Positions 24,982-34,838 of a stretch of 38,816 nt of DNA are shown piece after piece. Numbering within the stretch: position 1 is the stretch's first letter; each line of letters opens with the position of its first letter. The position numbers were made by a program, and so were the translations under genes. The notes beneath the pieces were generated by a model, which saw only the letters and a list, made by a program, of their open reading frames with translations, ran no database searches and was not told the origin of the DNA. The stretch covers positions 1 through 38,816 of the forward strand of contig DASTPT010000028.1 of NCBI GenBank assembly GCA_035762085.1. Reading direction: 5' to 3'. Source of the DNA: HRBIN12 sp035762085 (GTDB lineage Bacteria > Actinomycetota > UBA4738 > HRBIN12).

Positions 24982-25914
24982 TCACGAGGCGCGGCGCCGG
25001 TCGACCGCGTAGCAGGAGCCCTCGGAGCGCTTCGCGGCCTGCTTCATCTCGGTGGCGATCGAGACCACATCGCCGAACTCCGAGAACGACCGAACCGCCG
25101 TCGTGGCGATCCCCACCGAGATCGTGACGAGCGGGTACCGGACGGGCTGTCCACGACGGTCGGTGGCCTCGACGTAGCCGCGGTCGCGCTCGTCGGCCTC
25201 GTAGAACGCCTCGACCTCCTCGTCGAAGCGCTTGCATACCCACGTCGCCGCCTGCTCGGCGACCTCGGCCGGCAGCAGGGCGACGAAGTCGTCGCCGCCG
25301 ATGTGGCCGACGAAGCCGCCGTGGCCGGCGAACTGGGTCACCGCCTCGTCGATCACCCGCGCGGCCACCAGGATGACCCGGTTGCCGACGTCCCAGCCCT
25401 TCGTGTCGTTGAGCGCCTTGAAGTTGTCCAGGTCCACGTACAGCAGGGCGAAGTGGTCGTCGCGCTGGATCGCGCGGCGGATCTCTTCCTCGATCAACAC
25501 GGTCCCTGGGAGACCCGTGAGCGGCGAGAGCGAGCGCATGTCGTGGAGCCGTCGGAGCGCCGCGCGAACGCGGGCGAGCAGGATGTCGGGCTCGAACGGC
25601 TTGACGATGTAGTCGTCGACCCCGATCGAGAGCCCCCGCAAGCGGTCCTCGGGCAGGCCGCGGGCCGAGACGATGATGATGGCCATCCCCGTCAATCGGG
25701 CGCGGCGCCGCAGGTCGTGGGCCACCTCGAACCCGTCGATCGTCGGCAGCATGATGTCGAGCAAGACGAGGTCGGGCCGCCAGTCCGAGACCTTGTCGAG
25801 CGCCTCCCGCCCGTCGAACGCCACGCCGACGTCGAATCCGGCCCGCGTGAGCGTCACCTCGATGAACTTCACGATGTCCGGGTCGTCGTCGACGACGAGG
25901 ATCTTCTCCGCCAT
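24982..25914 (-). CDS. Receiver-GGDEF response regulator (GGDDF variant)
   Basis: A 310-aa protein with an intact receiver (D9-D10-D11, phospho-acceptor D53 in LVLLDIMLP, K105 in YIVKPF) joined to a GGDEF domain (about 130-305; YVDLDNFKALND). The signature reads GGDDF (206-210) in place of GG(D/E)EF, and no RxxD inhibitory site precedes it. Cyclase activity is therefore uncertain; it may make c-di-GMP, bind GTP without turnover, or act as an effector. GGAAGG lies upstream of the ATG. No kinase or EAL gene is nearby. Tad pili are often linked with c-di-GMP, but the tad operon is about 16 kb away. Confidence 0.88.
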   Translation of the reverse strand: MAEKILVVDDDPDIVKFIEVTLTRAGFDVGVAFDGREALDKVSDWRPDLVLLDIMLPTIDGFEVAHDLRRRARLTGMAIIIVSARGLPEDRLRGLSIGVDDYIVKPFEPDILLARVRAALRRLHDMRSLSPLTGLPGTVLIEEEIRRAIQRDDHFALLYVDLDNFKALNDTKGWDVGNRVILVAARVIDEAVTQFAGHGGFVGHIGGDDFVALLPAEVAEQAATWVCKRFDEEVEAFYEADERDRGYVEATDRRGQPVRYPLVTISVGIATTAVRSFSEFGDVVSIATEMKQAAKRSEGSCYAVDRRRAS

Positions 25915-26084
25915 TGGGCCTTCCGATCGGGGGTTTCCTGCAGACGTATCGGACGAACGGGTGACCGTCTGGAGCCGGCGAGGTCACTTCCCGCCACACG
26001 GAGCGCCGATGACCGCTCTTCGCACGCACCGACCGGGCCTTTTGGCCTACCCTTCGGCGCACACCACGAGGAGGTTCCGAGGAG

Positions 26085-27380
26085 ATGGCGGACCGCCCGC
26101 TGACGATCGTCTTCATGCCCGAGAGCGCCTACGGGCCCACGAACAACTGCATCGGCATCGGCAAGGTCCTCGAGCGCCGAGGGCACCGCGTCGTCTTCGC
26201 CGCGGAGGCGTCCTGGAAGGGCCGGCTCGAGCCCCTCGGCTTCGAGGAGGACCTGGTCGACCTGGCGCCCCCACCCGAGGTCGAACAGGACGCCGGCCAG
26301 TTCTGGACCGACTTCATCACCGAGACGGCGCCCGAGTTCCGCAAGCCGACGATCGAGCAGCTCGACACGTTCATCAAGCCGGTGTGGGCCTCGCTGATCG
26401 ACGGCGCTCGGTACTGCGAGCCGCAGCTGCGCGAGATCCTGGATCGCTCGAACCCCGACGTCATCGTCGAGGACAACGTCAACGCGTTCCCCGCGCTGCT
26501 CACGAGCGGCGCCCCGTGGGTGCGGATCATGTCGTGCAACCCGCTCGAGATGAAGGACCCGGACCTGCCCCCGCCGTTCAGCGGGTACCCGGTGGACGAC
26601 CGCTCCGACTGGGACGAGTTCCGGGCTGAGTACGAACGCACGCACCGCGAGGTGTGGGAGTCCTACGACGCGTTCGTCGTCGAATCGGGCGCGCCGCCGC
26701 TGCCGGACCTCGAGTTCATCCACGAGTCCCAGCACCTGAACCTGTACGTCTACCCGGAGGTCGCCGACTATCCGCGGTCGCGTCCGCTCGCGTCGACCTG
26801 GTATCGGCTGGACTCGAGCGTCCGGGAGACCGAGGAGCCGTTCGAGGTTCCGGAGACGCTGCGGGACGGCGACGGCGGCCTCGTCTACCTGTCGCTCGGC
26901 TCGCTCGGCTCGGCCGACGTCGAGCTGATGCGCCGGCTCGTCGACGTGCTGGGCGGCACGCCGCACCGGTACATCGTCTCGAAGGGCCCGCGCGCCGACG
27001 AGTTCGAGCTGCCCGACAACATGTGGGGGGAGGCGCGCGTGCCCCAGACGTCGATCGTCCCGCTCGTCGACCTGGTGATCACGCACGGCGGCAACAACAC
27101 GACGACCGAGGCCCTCCACTTCGGCAAACCGATGATCGTGCTGCCGCTGTTCTGGGACCAGTACGACAACGCCCAGCGGGTCGCCGAGCTGGGATACGGG
27201 GTGCGGCTGGACACCTACGGCTTCGACGACCACGAGCTCCAGGCGGCCGTCGACCGCCTGCTGGCCGACCGCGCCCTGGCCGAACGCTTGGCCGCCGAGG
27301 GGTCGACGATACGACAGCGCGACGGCAAGACGACGGCCGCGGACCTGATCGAGGCGCTCGGGCGCGAGCGGCGGCGGTAG
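26085..27380 (+). CDS. MGT/UGT-type glycosyltransferase (GT1-like)
   Basis: A 431-aa GT-B glycosyltransferase. The N-terminal acceptor domain begins TIVFMPESAYGPTNNCIGIGKVLERRGHRV. The C-terminal nucleotide-sugar domain has VYLSLGSLGSAD and ITHGGNNTTTEALHFGKPMIVLPLFWDQYDNAQRV, a variant of the HCG...P...DQ donor-binding block. Such enzymes add sugars to small lipophilic molecules such as macrolides, lipids or terpenoids; the acceptor is unknown. TACCCT at 26048-26053 and GGAGG (26070-26074) upstream give a leader of about 25-30 nt. A hairpin follows the stop. There is no biosynthetic cluster around it. Confidence 0.88.
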   Translation: MADRPLTIVFMPESAYGPTNNCIGIGKVLERRGHRVVFAAEASWKGRLEPLGFEEDLVDLAPPPEVEQDAGQFWTDFITETAPEFRKPTIEQLDTFIKPVWASLIDGARYCEPQLREILDRSNPDVIVEDNVNAFPALLTSGAPWVRIMSCNPLEMKDPDLPPPFSGYPVDDRSDWDEFRAEYERTHREVWESYDAFVVESGAPPLPDLEFIHESQHLNLYVYPEVADYPRSRPLASTWYRLDSSVRETEEPFEVPETLRDGDGGLVYLSLGSLGSADVELMRRLVDVLGGTPHRYIVSKGPRADEFELPDNMWGEARVPQTSIVPLVDLVITHGGNNTTTEALHFGKPMIVLPLFWDQYDNAQRVAELGYGVRLDTYGFDDHELQAAVDRLLADRALAERLAAEGSTIRQRDGKTTAADLIEALGRERRR

Positions 27381-27382
27381 CC

Positions 27383-27400
27383 GGGAGGGCGCTCCCTCCC
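27383..27400 (+). terminator. Hairpin after the glycosyltransferase gene
   Basis: GGGAGGG (27383-27389) and CCCTCCC (27394-27400) form a 7-bp perfect stem with a CGCT loop, 3 bp after the stop. It lacks a T tract but is well placed as a terminator before the glucoside cluster. Confidence 0.5.
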
Positions 27401-27479
27401 CCGCGGGGTCAACGTCGTGCAGGCCTCGACCGGTTACGGTTGAATGAGAGGTTGGACCGTCGGGGGGAGGCGGAGCGGC

Positions 27480-28696
<1,217 letters not shown>

Positions 28697-28700
<4 letters not shown>

Positions 28701-30121
28701 TCCCACCGACGTCGGGGTCCGACGCGTTCCCCGAGGGGTTCCTGTGGGGCGTCTCGACGTCTGCCTACCAGATCGAGGGCTCGGTCGATGCCGATGGCCG
28801 AGGCCCCTCGATCTGGGACACGTTCAGCCATGAGCCGGGCCGGGTCCGGGGCGGCGACACGGGCGACGTCGCATGCGACCACTACCGCCGGTACGAGGAC
28901 GACGTGGCGCTGATGGCCGAGCTCGGCGTGCGCGCCTACCGGTTCTCTATCGCCTGGCCGAGGATCCAGCCCGAAGGTCGGGGGAGCCCGAACGCCCGGG
29001 GCCTCGACTTCTACCGACGCCTGATGGCTTCCCTTCACGCCCACGGTATCGTCCCGGTCCCGACGCTCTACCACTGGGACATGCCGCAGGCCCTCGAGGA
29101 CGCCGGTGGCTGGCCCGTGCGCGACACCGCGCTGCGGTTCGCCGACTACGCCACGGCCGTGTACGGGGCGCTCGGCGCCGAGGCTCCCCTTTGGATCACC
29201 CTGAACGAGCCGTGGTGCTCGGCTTGGCTCGGGTACGGCTCGGGCGTTCACGCGCCCGGTCGCGACGACCCGGGGGCCGCGCTCGCGGCGACGCATCATC
29301 TGTTGCTCGCGGACGCGTGGGCCCGCGAGACGATGGATGGCGGCCCCGGTGAGACGGGCATCGCCCTCAACATCCAGCCGACCCGCCCGGCGTCCGACGA
29401 CCCCGAGGACGTCCGGGCGGCCCACCTGGCCGACCTGCAGATGAACGCCCTGTACCTGGACCCGCTGTTCGGGCGCGGGTACCCGCGGGATCTGGTCGAG
29501 CACTACCGCGAGATCACCGACCTCGGGTTCGTCCGGAACGGCGACCTCGATGCCATCCATCGCCCGCCCGACTTCCTCGGCGTCAACTACTACCGGATCC
29601 ACACCGTCACCGCGGATCCCGATCGAGCGGGGGGCGTGGGCGGGCTGGCGGGTGCCCTCGGAGCGTGGTCGTTCCCGCCGCCAGGGGTGCCGGTGACGGC
29701 ACTGGATTGGCCGATCGAGCCGTTCGGCCTGACGGATCTGCTCGTCGACCTACACCGCGAATACGCGCCACGGCGGATCCTGGTGACCGAGAACGGCGCG
29801 GCCTTCGAGGACCGGCTCGGCCCGGGCGGCGCCATCGACGACCGGGACCGCATCGCGTACCTGGCCGAACACGTGGACGCCGCGCGTCGAGCGCTCGCGG
29901 CCGGGGTGCCGCTCGAGGGGTTCTTCGTGTGGTCGCTCCTCGACAACTTCGAATGGGCCGAGGGCTACTCCTGCCGGTTCGGCCTGGTGCACGTCGACTT
30001 CGACACGCAGGTGAGGAGGCAGAAGGCGAGCGCGCGCTGGTTCCAGGACCTGATCCGCGGAGCGAGCGGCGCAACGGGTCCCCCTCGAGGAGGTGGAAGC
30101 GCTCCCACAGATGGTTCTTGA
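28697..30121 (+). CDS. GH1 beta-glucosidase (apparent CTG start)
   Basis: A 474-aa family 1 glycosidase hydrolysing beta-glucosides such as cellobiose in the cytoplasm. It has the acid/base Glu in TLNEPW (E171) and the nucleophile Glu in VTENGAAFED (E365). The conserved N-terminal block FPEGFLWGVSTSAYQIEG is encoded in the same frame, but no ATG, GTG or TTG precedes it. The first standard start, GTG at 28904, would delete 69 residues including that block. CTG at 28697 overlaps the ATPase stop as CTGA and has GGAGG 9 nt upstream, so I infer a CTG start with translational coupling. The last part of the gene holds an operator and the -35 of the lacI promoter. Confidence 0.88.
30094..30107. promoter_or_regulatory. 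CelR-like operator O1 (TGGAAGCGCTCCCA)
   Basis: A 14-bp near-palindrome inside the end of the beta-glucosidase gene, upstream of the lacI -35. It differs by one base from TGGGAGCGCTCCCA, the known operator of the LacI-family regulator CelR of Thermobifida fusca. It is the exact reverse complement of O2. Confidence 0.75.
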
Positions 30122-30147
30122 CAAGCGTAACCGTAAGGGACTAGTTT
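30118..30147 (+). promoter_or_regulatory. lacI operon promoter (TTGACA-18-TAGTTT)
   Basis: A perfect -35 TTGACA (30118-30123) overlaps the beta-glucosidase stop codon. The -10 is TAGTTT (30142-30147, 18-bp spacer) or CTAGTT (17-bp spacer). It is bracketed by operators O1 and O2, so it is probably repressed by the LacI-type product. Confidence 0.7.
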
Positions 30148-30160
30148 GGGAGCGCTTCCA
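30147..30160. promoter_or_regulatory. CelR-like operator O2 (TGGGAGCGCTTCCA)
   Basis: It begins at the last base of the -10 and covers the expected transcription start, a classic repression site. Its centre is 53 bp from the centre of O1, about five helical turns, which would allow repressor looping. Confidence 0.78.
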
Positions 30161-30185
30161 CGCCTCACCTTGTGCTGGGGGACCC

Positions 30186-31235
30186 TTGGCCCGAACCCTG
30201 GACGAACTCGCGGCGCTGAGCGGAGTCTCGCGTTCGACGGTTTCTCGGGTGATCAATGGCGGGCCGGTGTCCGAGGAGACCCGTCGTCGCGTCACCGAGG
30301 TCCTGGAGGAGACGGGCTTCCGGCCGAACGCGGCCGCCCGCACGCTCGCCTCGGGACGGTCGGGTGTCGTGGGGGTCGTGATCCACGTGTCGCCCCACCT
30401 GCTCTTCCAGGACCCGTACTTCACAGCGTTGCTGCAGGGCGTGACGGATGCCCTCGCCGAGCGCGCGATCGGAATGATGCTCTGGCTCGGGAACCGGTCC
30501 AAGCAGGAGACGCTCGACCAGATCCTGTGGATGGGGATGCTCGACGGCGTCATCGTGACCGCCGACCAGCTGGACGACCCGCTCGTCGACGGGCTCCTCG
30601 CGTCGAACCTGCCGACCGTCCTGATCGGCCATCGGCGGGCGGACGCGAACGCGAGCTACGTGGACATCGACAACGTCGCGGCCGCCGACCTGATGACGAC
30701 CCACCTGATCGGCTCGGGCAGACGCCGCATCGGCCATATCACCGGCCGACGACGGACGGTGGCTGCGGAGGACCGGATCGTCGGATACACGAACGCGATG
30801 ACGCGCGCGGGGCTGTCGACCGACGGCCTGGTCGTGGAGGGTGACTTCCGCGAGGCGTCGGGACGGCTCGGGTCGCTCGAGCTGCTCGACCGTGGGATCG
30901 ACGCCATCTTCTGTGCGAACGACGCCACCGCCGCCGGGGCGCTCGAGAGCATCCACGCTCGCGGCCTGTCCGTCCCCGACGACGTCGCCGTCGCGGGGTT
31001 CGACGACCTCGACTTCGTTGCGCACCTGAACCCACCGCTCACCACGATCCGCCAAGGGGTCCAGGCACAAGGCGTCGAGGCGGCCCGCACCCTGCTGGAC
31101 CTGCTTCGTGACCGCGGACGAACTCCGAGACGCGTGATCCTGCCGACGGAGCTCGTGATCCGACGTTCGACCGTCGGCGGGAGGAAGGAGGGGGAACCGG
31201 TGGAACCCGCCGTCGACACCGTCGCCGCGAGCTGA
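30186..31235 (+). CDS. LacI-family transcriptional regulator of glucoside uptake
   Basis: A 349-aa LacI/GalR repressor. The N-terminal helix-turn-helix (TLDELAALSGVSRSTVSRVINGG) and hinge (NAAARTLASGRSGVVGVV) are followed by a sugar-binding periplasmic-protein-like domain (DAIFCANDATAAGALESI; VAVAGFDDLDFVAHLNPPLTTI). The start is most likely TTG at 30186: the usual LacI N-terminus begins there, and upstream candidates fall before the mapped promoter or inside the operator. GGGGGA precedes it at short spacing. Close CelR-like operators in its own promoter imply autoregulation and response to cellobiose or a related disaccharide; the inducer is inferred. Confidence 0.9.
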   Translation: MARTLDELAALSGVSRSTVSRVINGGPVSEETRRRVTEVLEETGFRPNAAARTLASGRSGVVGVVIHVSPHLLFQDPYFTALLQGVTDALAERAIGMMLWLGNRSKQETLDQILWMGMLDGVIVTADQLDDPLVDGLLASNLPTVLIGHRRADANASYVDIDNVAAADLMTTHLIGSGRRRIGHITGRRRTVAAEDRIVGYTNAMTRAGLSTDGLVVEGDFREASGRLGSLELLDRGIDAIFCANDATAAGALESIHARGLSVPDDVAVAGFDDLDFVAHLNPPLTTIRQGVQAQGVEAARTLLDLLRDRGRTPRRVILPTELVIRRSTVGGRKEGEPVEPAVDTVAAS

Positions 31236-31305
31236 ACGCGGTGCAGCGAGGTCGACGGCCTTGCGAGACAATAGGGAACGGCCGAAAAACCGAAAGGAGG
31301 GGCAC

Positions 31306-32640
31306 ATGCGCCGATCGAGGCTATTCGTGCTGCCGGCCGTGCTGCTGCTGCTCGTCGCCGTGAGCTGTGGGGAAGACGAGGGCGACGGCGGTGGCGGTGG
31401 CGGCGGTGACGGCGGCGGTGAGATGCTCGAGAACGTCGGGACCGTCAACGTCCTGAACGCGATGGACCCGGAGGCGGAGGCTCCCGCGATCCAGGAGATC
31501 GTGGAAGAGGGCCTCGGCGAGGTCGACTACACGATCGAGATTGAGGGATCCGCGGACTTCGAGGAGCAGTTCCCGATCCGCGCCGAGGGAGGCACCCTCG
31601 ACATCGCGTTGCTGCCACAGCCCGGGACGGTCGCGTCGAACGCTGAGGCGGGGAACCTCGTGTCGCTCGAGGACATGGGGTTCGACATCGCGGCGCTCGA
31701 GGAGCTGTTCGGCGAGTACTTCGTATCGCTCGGCGAGTACAACGGCGAGCACTACGGGATCCCGACGAACATCAACCTGAAGAGCATGGTCTGGTACCCG
31801 AAGGACGACTTCGACGCCGCCGGATACACGGTTCCGGAGACGTGGGACGAGCTCATGGCGCTGTCCGACCAGATCGTGGCGGACGGCGGGACGCCGTGGT
31901 GCGTCGGGTTCGAGTCCGGGACGGCCACCGGTTGGCCGGCGACGGACTGGATGGAAGACATCATGCTCCGGACGGCTGGGCCCGACGTCTACGACCAGTG
32001 GGTGAGCCACGAGATCCCGTTCAACGACCCGGCGGTGGTGACCGCGGCCGAGACCTTCGGGGAGGTCATGTTCACCGACGGGTACGTGCTCGGCGGGGCG
32101 GCGGACACGCCGTCGATCGCCTTCGGCGACGCGCCACTGCCGATGTTCGACGACCCGCCGGGATGCTGGCTCCACCGGCAGGCGAGCTTCATCAACGCCT
32201 TCTTCCCGGAGGGCACCGAGGCGGGCGTGGACTACGACTGGTTCCCGCTGCCGCCGATCGACCAGGAGGGCACCCTGTTCGCGGGTGAGCTGGCGGTCAT
32301 CGGCACCGCGGCCAACCGCCCCGAGGTCAAGGACTTCCTCGACAAGTTCATCGCCGAGGAGATCCAGTGCGGCATGGGCGGTGTCACGGCCTCATCGAGG
32401 ATCTCGCCGAACGTCAACGTCGGGCCGGAGTGCTACGCGAACGACATCCTGGCCGACGCGTCGGTGGTCCTGACGGACGCTCTGGCGGGCGGCACGGGGC
32501 GGTTCGACGCCTCGGACCTGATGCCAGGGGAGGTCGGAGCCGGGAGCTTCTGGACGGGGATGGTCAAGTACATGCAGCAGGGGCCTGACTCGGTGCAGGG
32601 CGTCCTCGACGACATCGAGGCGAGCTGGCCGGCCGGGTAG
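31306..32640 (+). CDS. aglE: Glucoside ABC importer binding lipoprotein (AglE-like)
   Basis: A 444-aa extracellular solute-binding protein. The N-terminus is a lipoprotein signal (VLPAVLLLLVAVSC) followed by an unusual Gly/Asp/Glu-rich spacer. The mature part carries YGIPTNINLKSMVWYPKDDF, WCVGFESGTATGWPATDW and DQWVSHEIPFNDP, blocks I recognise from AglE, the alpha-glucoside binding protein of rhizobial agl operons. The ATG at 31306 follows AAAGGAGGGG. It is 70 bp after lacI and probably in the same transcript. A 15-bp stem-loop follows the stop. Substrate could be sucrose, maltose or trehalose, but the CelR-like operators and GH1 gene point to beta-glucosides. Confidence 0.88.
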   Translation: MRRSRLFVLPAVLLLLVAVSCGEDEGDGGGGGGGDGGGEMLENVGTVNVLNAMDPEAEAPAIQEIVEEGLGEVDYTIEIEGSADFEEQFPIRAEGGTLDIALLPQPGTVASNAEAGNLVSLEDMGFDIAALEELFGEYFVSLGEYNGEHYGIPTNINLKSMVWYPKDDFDAAGYTVPETWDELMALSDQIVADGGTPWCVGFESGTATGWPATDWMEDIMLRTAGPDVYDQWVSHEIPFNDPAVVTAAETFGEVMFTDGYVLGGAADTPSIAFGDAPLPMFDDPPGCWLHRQASFINAFFPEGTEAGVDYDWFPLPPIDQEGTLFAGELAVIGTAANRPEVKDFLDKFIAEEIQCGMGGVTASSRISPNVNVGPECYANDILADASVVLTDALAGGTGRFDASDLMPGEVGAGSFWTGMVKYMQQGPDSVQGVLDDIEASWPAG

Positions 32641-32680
32641 GGCGATGACGAGGCGGTCTTCAACAGGACCGCGCAACGAC

Positions 32681-32713
32681 GGAAGGAGCGGCCGCGGCGC
32701 GGCCGCTCCTTCC
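32681..32713 (+). terminator. 15-bp perfect stem-loop between binding-protein and permease genes
   Basis: GGAAGGAGCGGCCGC (32681-32695) pairs perfectly with GCGGCCGCTCCTTCC (32699-32713) across a GGC loop. No T tract follows. It lies 41 bp past the binding-protein stop and 41 bp before the permease start, so it probably attenuates transcription or protects the upstream mRNA end. This would raise binding protein over permease. Confidence 0.75.
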
Positions 32714-32753
32714 GATTCGACCCAGCGCCCGACACGAGGCAGGATATGAGGTT

Positions 32754-33905
32754 GTGAGGACGGACGAGCCTCGGCTGGAGGGGCCGCCGACGGCGGCGGA
32801 CGTCGGCCCGGAGGAGACCGAGCCGACCGGCATCTCGCCACTACGGGTCGTACTGGTCGTCGTGGCGACCGTCGTCGGTGTCGTCCTCTTCCTCCTCGCC
32901 TTCGACTTCCTCCGCCAGCGGAACGCGAACCGGATCGCGGTGGTGCTCGTCGCGATCCTCCTTGGCGTGGTCGGCGTCTTCTTCCTGTTCTGGGCGATGA
33001 ACCGCCTCACCGACCTGCTGCCCGCCCGGATCCGCGAGAGCTTCCGCCCGTACGTCTTCGTCGGACCCGCGCTGGTGCTCCTCGGCGTGTTCCTGATCTA
33101 TCCGGTCTTCAACACCATCCTGATCAGCTTCAAGGACGGCATCTCCCGTGAGTTCGTCGGGATCGACAACTACAAGTTCGTGTTCACGGACGACGACATG
33201 CTCCGCGCCCTCCGGAACACGGCCGGCTGGCTGATCCTGGTGCCGATCGTCGCGGTCAGTATCGGTCTGGCGTTCGCCACGATGGCAGATCGCCTGATCC
33301 GGGGAGAGGCCGTCGCGAAGTCCCTGATCTTCCTGCCGATGGCGATCTCGTTCGCCGGCGCGTCGATCACGTGGCAGCTGATCTACAGCTACCGGCCGCA
33401 GGGGTTCGGGAGCAACATCGGGCTCCTCAACGGGATCATGCTCGGGCTCGGGCAGGATCCCGTGAAATGGCTCGAGATCCAGCCGTGGAACAACCTGATG
33501 CTCATGGTGATCATGGTCTGGATGCAGACGGGGTTCGCCATGGTGGTGCTCTCCGCCGCGATCAAGGCCATCCCGGACGAGATCATCGAGGCGGCCAGGA
33601 TCGATGGCGCCTCCGAGATGCAGGTCTTCCGCAAGATCATCGTGCCGACGATCCTTCCGACGATCGTCGTCGTGACCACGTACATGGTGATCAACTCCTT
33701 GAAGGTGTTCGACATCGTGTTCGTCCAACCCGCGAGCGCGGAGGTGAACGGGACGGTGGTCGTCGCCGAACGGATGATCCGCTGGTTCTTCATCCTGGAC
33801 CACAACGGCAGGGGGGCCGCGATCGCCGTGATCCTGTTCGTGGCGGTCGTCCCGGTCATGATCTGGAACGTTCGGCGTTTCCGCGAGCAGGAGACCATCC
33901 GATGA
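32754..33905 (+). CDS. aglF: Glucoside ABC importer permease (AglF-like)
   Basis: A 383-aa CUT1-class inner-membrane permease (MalF-like half). It has the EAA loop (EAARIDGASEMQVFRKIIVP) that docks the ATPase and a typical start of the permease core (FRPYVFVGPALVLLGVFLIYPVFNTI). About 95 residues precede that core, including two extra membrane helices (about 25-50 and 60-85), making about eight segments in all. The start is a GTG, the only one that keeps these helices. It follows the stem-loop and overlaps the next gene by 4 bp (ATGA). Confidence 0.9.
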   Translation: MRTDEPRLEGPPTAADVGPEETEPTGISPLRVVLVVVATVVGVVLFLLAFDFLRQRNANRIAVVLVAILLGVVGVFFLFWAMNRLTDLLPARIRESFRPYVFVGPALVLLGVFLIYPVFNTILISFKDGISREFVGIDNYKFVFTDDDMLRALRNTAGWLILVPIVAVSIGLAFATMADRLIRGEAVAKSLIFLPMAISFAGASITWQLIYSYRPQGFGSNIGLLNGIMLGLGQDPVKWLEIQPWNNLMLMVIMVWMQTGFAMVVLSAAIKAIPDEIIEAARIDGASEMQVFRKIIVPTILPTIVVVTTYMVINSLKVFDIVFVQPASAEVNGTVVVAERMIRWFFILDHNGRGAAIAVILFVAVVPVMIWNVRRFREQETIR

Positions 33906-34837
33906 GCGCGCCCGTCATCCCGGTCCCCGAGGCGCAGGAGTCGCGGGCCCCCGGCGACGTCCGCAAGGGCGGCTGGTTCGTCCGGATCGCGATCCTGGTG
34001 ATCGTCGTCCTGTGGATGATCCCGACGGTCGGCGTCCTCATCACGTCGTTCCGTCCCGAGAACCTCGTCGATGCGTCGGGTTGGTGGACCACGCTCGCGC
34101 ACCCCTTCCGAGCTGCCGAATGGACGCTCGAGAACTACCGCTCGGCGATCGACGCGCAGGGGTTCGGCAACTCCTTCCTGAACAGCCTCGCCGTCGCGAT
34201 CCCGGCGACGATCATGCCGATCGCGATCGCGGCGTTCGCGGCGTACGCGTTCGCGTGGATGGACTTCCGCGGGCGGTACGTCATGTTCGTGGTCGTCGTC
34301 GGGCTCATGGTGGTGCCGCTCCAGATGGCGTTGATCCCGATCCTGCGGCTGTTCACCCAGGGAGTCACGCTCTTCGGCATCCAGATCTTCCCCGACCTGG
34401 ATCTCAACCAGTCGTTCCTGGGGATCTGGCTGGCCCATGCGGGGTTCGGGATCCCGCTCGCGACCTACCTCCTCTACAACTACATCGCCTCGCTCCCGTC
34501 CTCGATCATCGAGTCCGCGAAGATGGACGGAGCCGATCACTTCACGATCTTCTGGCGCCTCATCGTCCCGCTCTCGGTCCCGGCGCTCGCCGCGTTCACG
34601 ATCTTCCAGTTCATGTGGGTGTGGAACGACCTGCTCGTCGCGTACGTGTTCCTGGGCGGCGCCGGTCAGAACCGAGTGCTGACGGTGGCCCTGCGCGAGC
34701 TCGTCGGCGCGCGGGGCGAGAACTGGCACCTGCTGACGGCCGCGGCCTTCATCTCGATGGCGCTGCCGCTGGTGGTGTTCTTCTCGCTCCAGAAGTACTT
34801 CGTACGCGGGCTCACGGCCGGCTCCGTCAAGGGCTGA
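33902..34837 (+). CDS. aglG: Glucoside ABC importer permease (AglG-like)
   Basis: A 311-aa CUT1-class permease (MalG-like half) with about six membrane segments. Features include TSFRPENLVDASGWWTTLAHPF, similar to AglG proteins, and the EAA loop (ESAKMDGADHFTIFWRLIVP). The C-terminus ends YFVRGLTAGSVKG, the usual ending of MalG-type permeases. The ATG overlaps the aglF stop (ATGA), so translation is coupled. The open frame extends far upstream only as a shadow of aglF. Confidence 0.92.
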   Translation: MSAPVIPVPEAQESRAPGDVRKGGWFVRIAILVIVVLWMIPTVGVLITSFRPENLVDASGWWTTLAHPFRAAEWTLENYRSAIDAQGFGNSFLNSLAVAIPATIMPIAIAAFAAYAFAWMDFRGRYVMFVVVVGLMVVPLQMALIPILRLFTQGVTLFGIQIFPDLDLNQSFLGIWLAHAGFGIPLATYLLYNYIASLPSSIIESAKMDGADHFTIFWRLIVPLSVPALAAFTIFQFMWVWNDLLVAYVFLGGAGQNRVLTVALRELVGARGENWHLLTAAAFISMALPLVVFFSLQKYFVRGLTAGSVKG

Positions 34838-34838
34838 G

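Noticed and set aside
26036..26047. GGCC-TTTT-GGCC inverted repeat upstream of the glycosyltransferase
   Set aside because: The 4-bp arms are too short to call an operator or terminator. It only abuts the likely -10 box.
28904..30121. GTG at 28904 as the beta-glucosidase start
   Set aside because: It lacks the conserved GH1 N-terminal strand and QIEG motif encoded in frame just upstream.
33371..33901. Upstream extension of the AglG-like permease
   Set aside because: Arg/Asp-rich shadow of aglF. The ATG at 33902 makes the standard ATGA junction and begins a normal permease.
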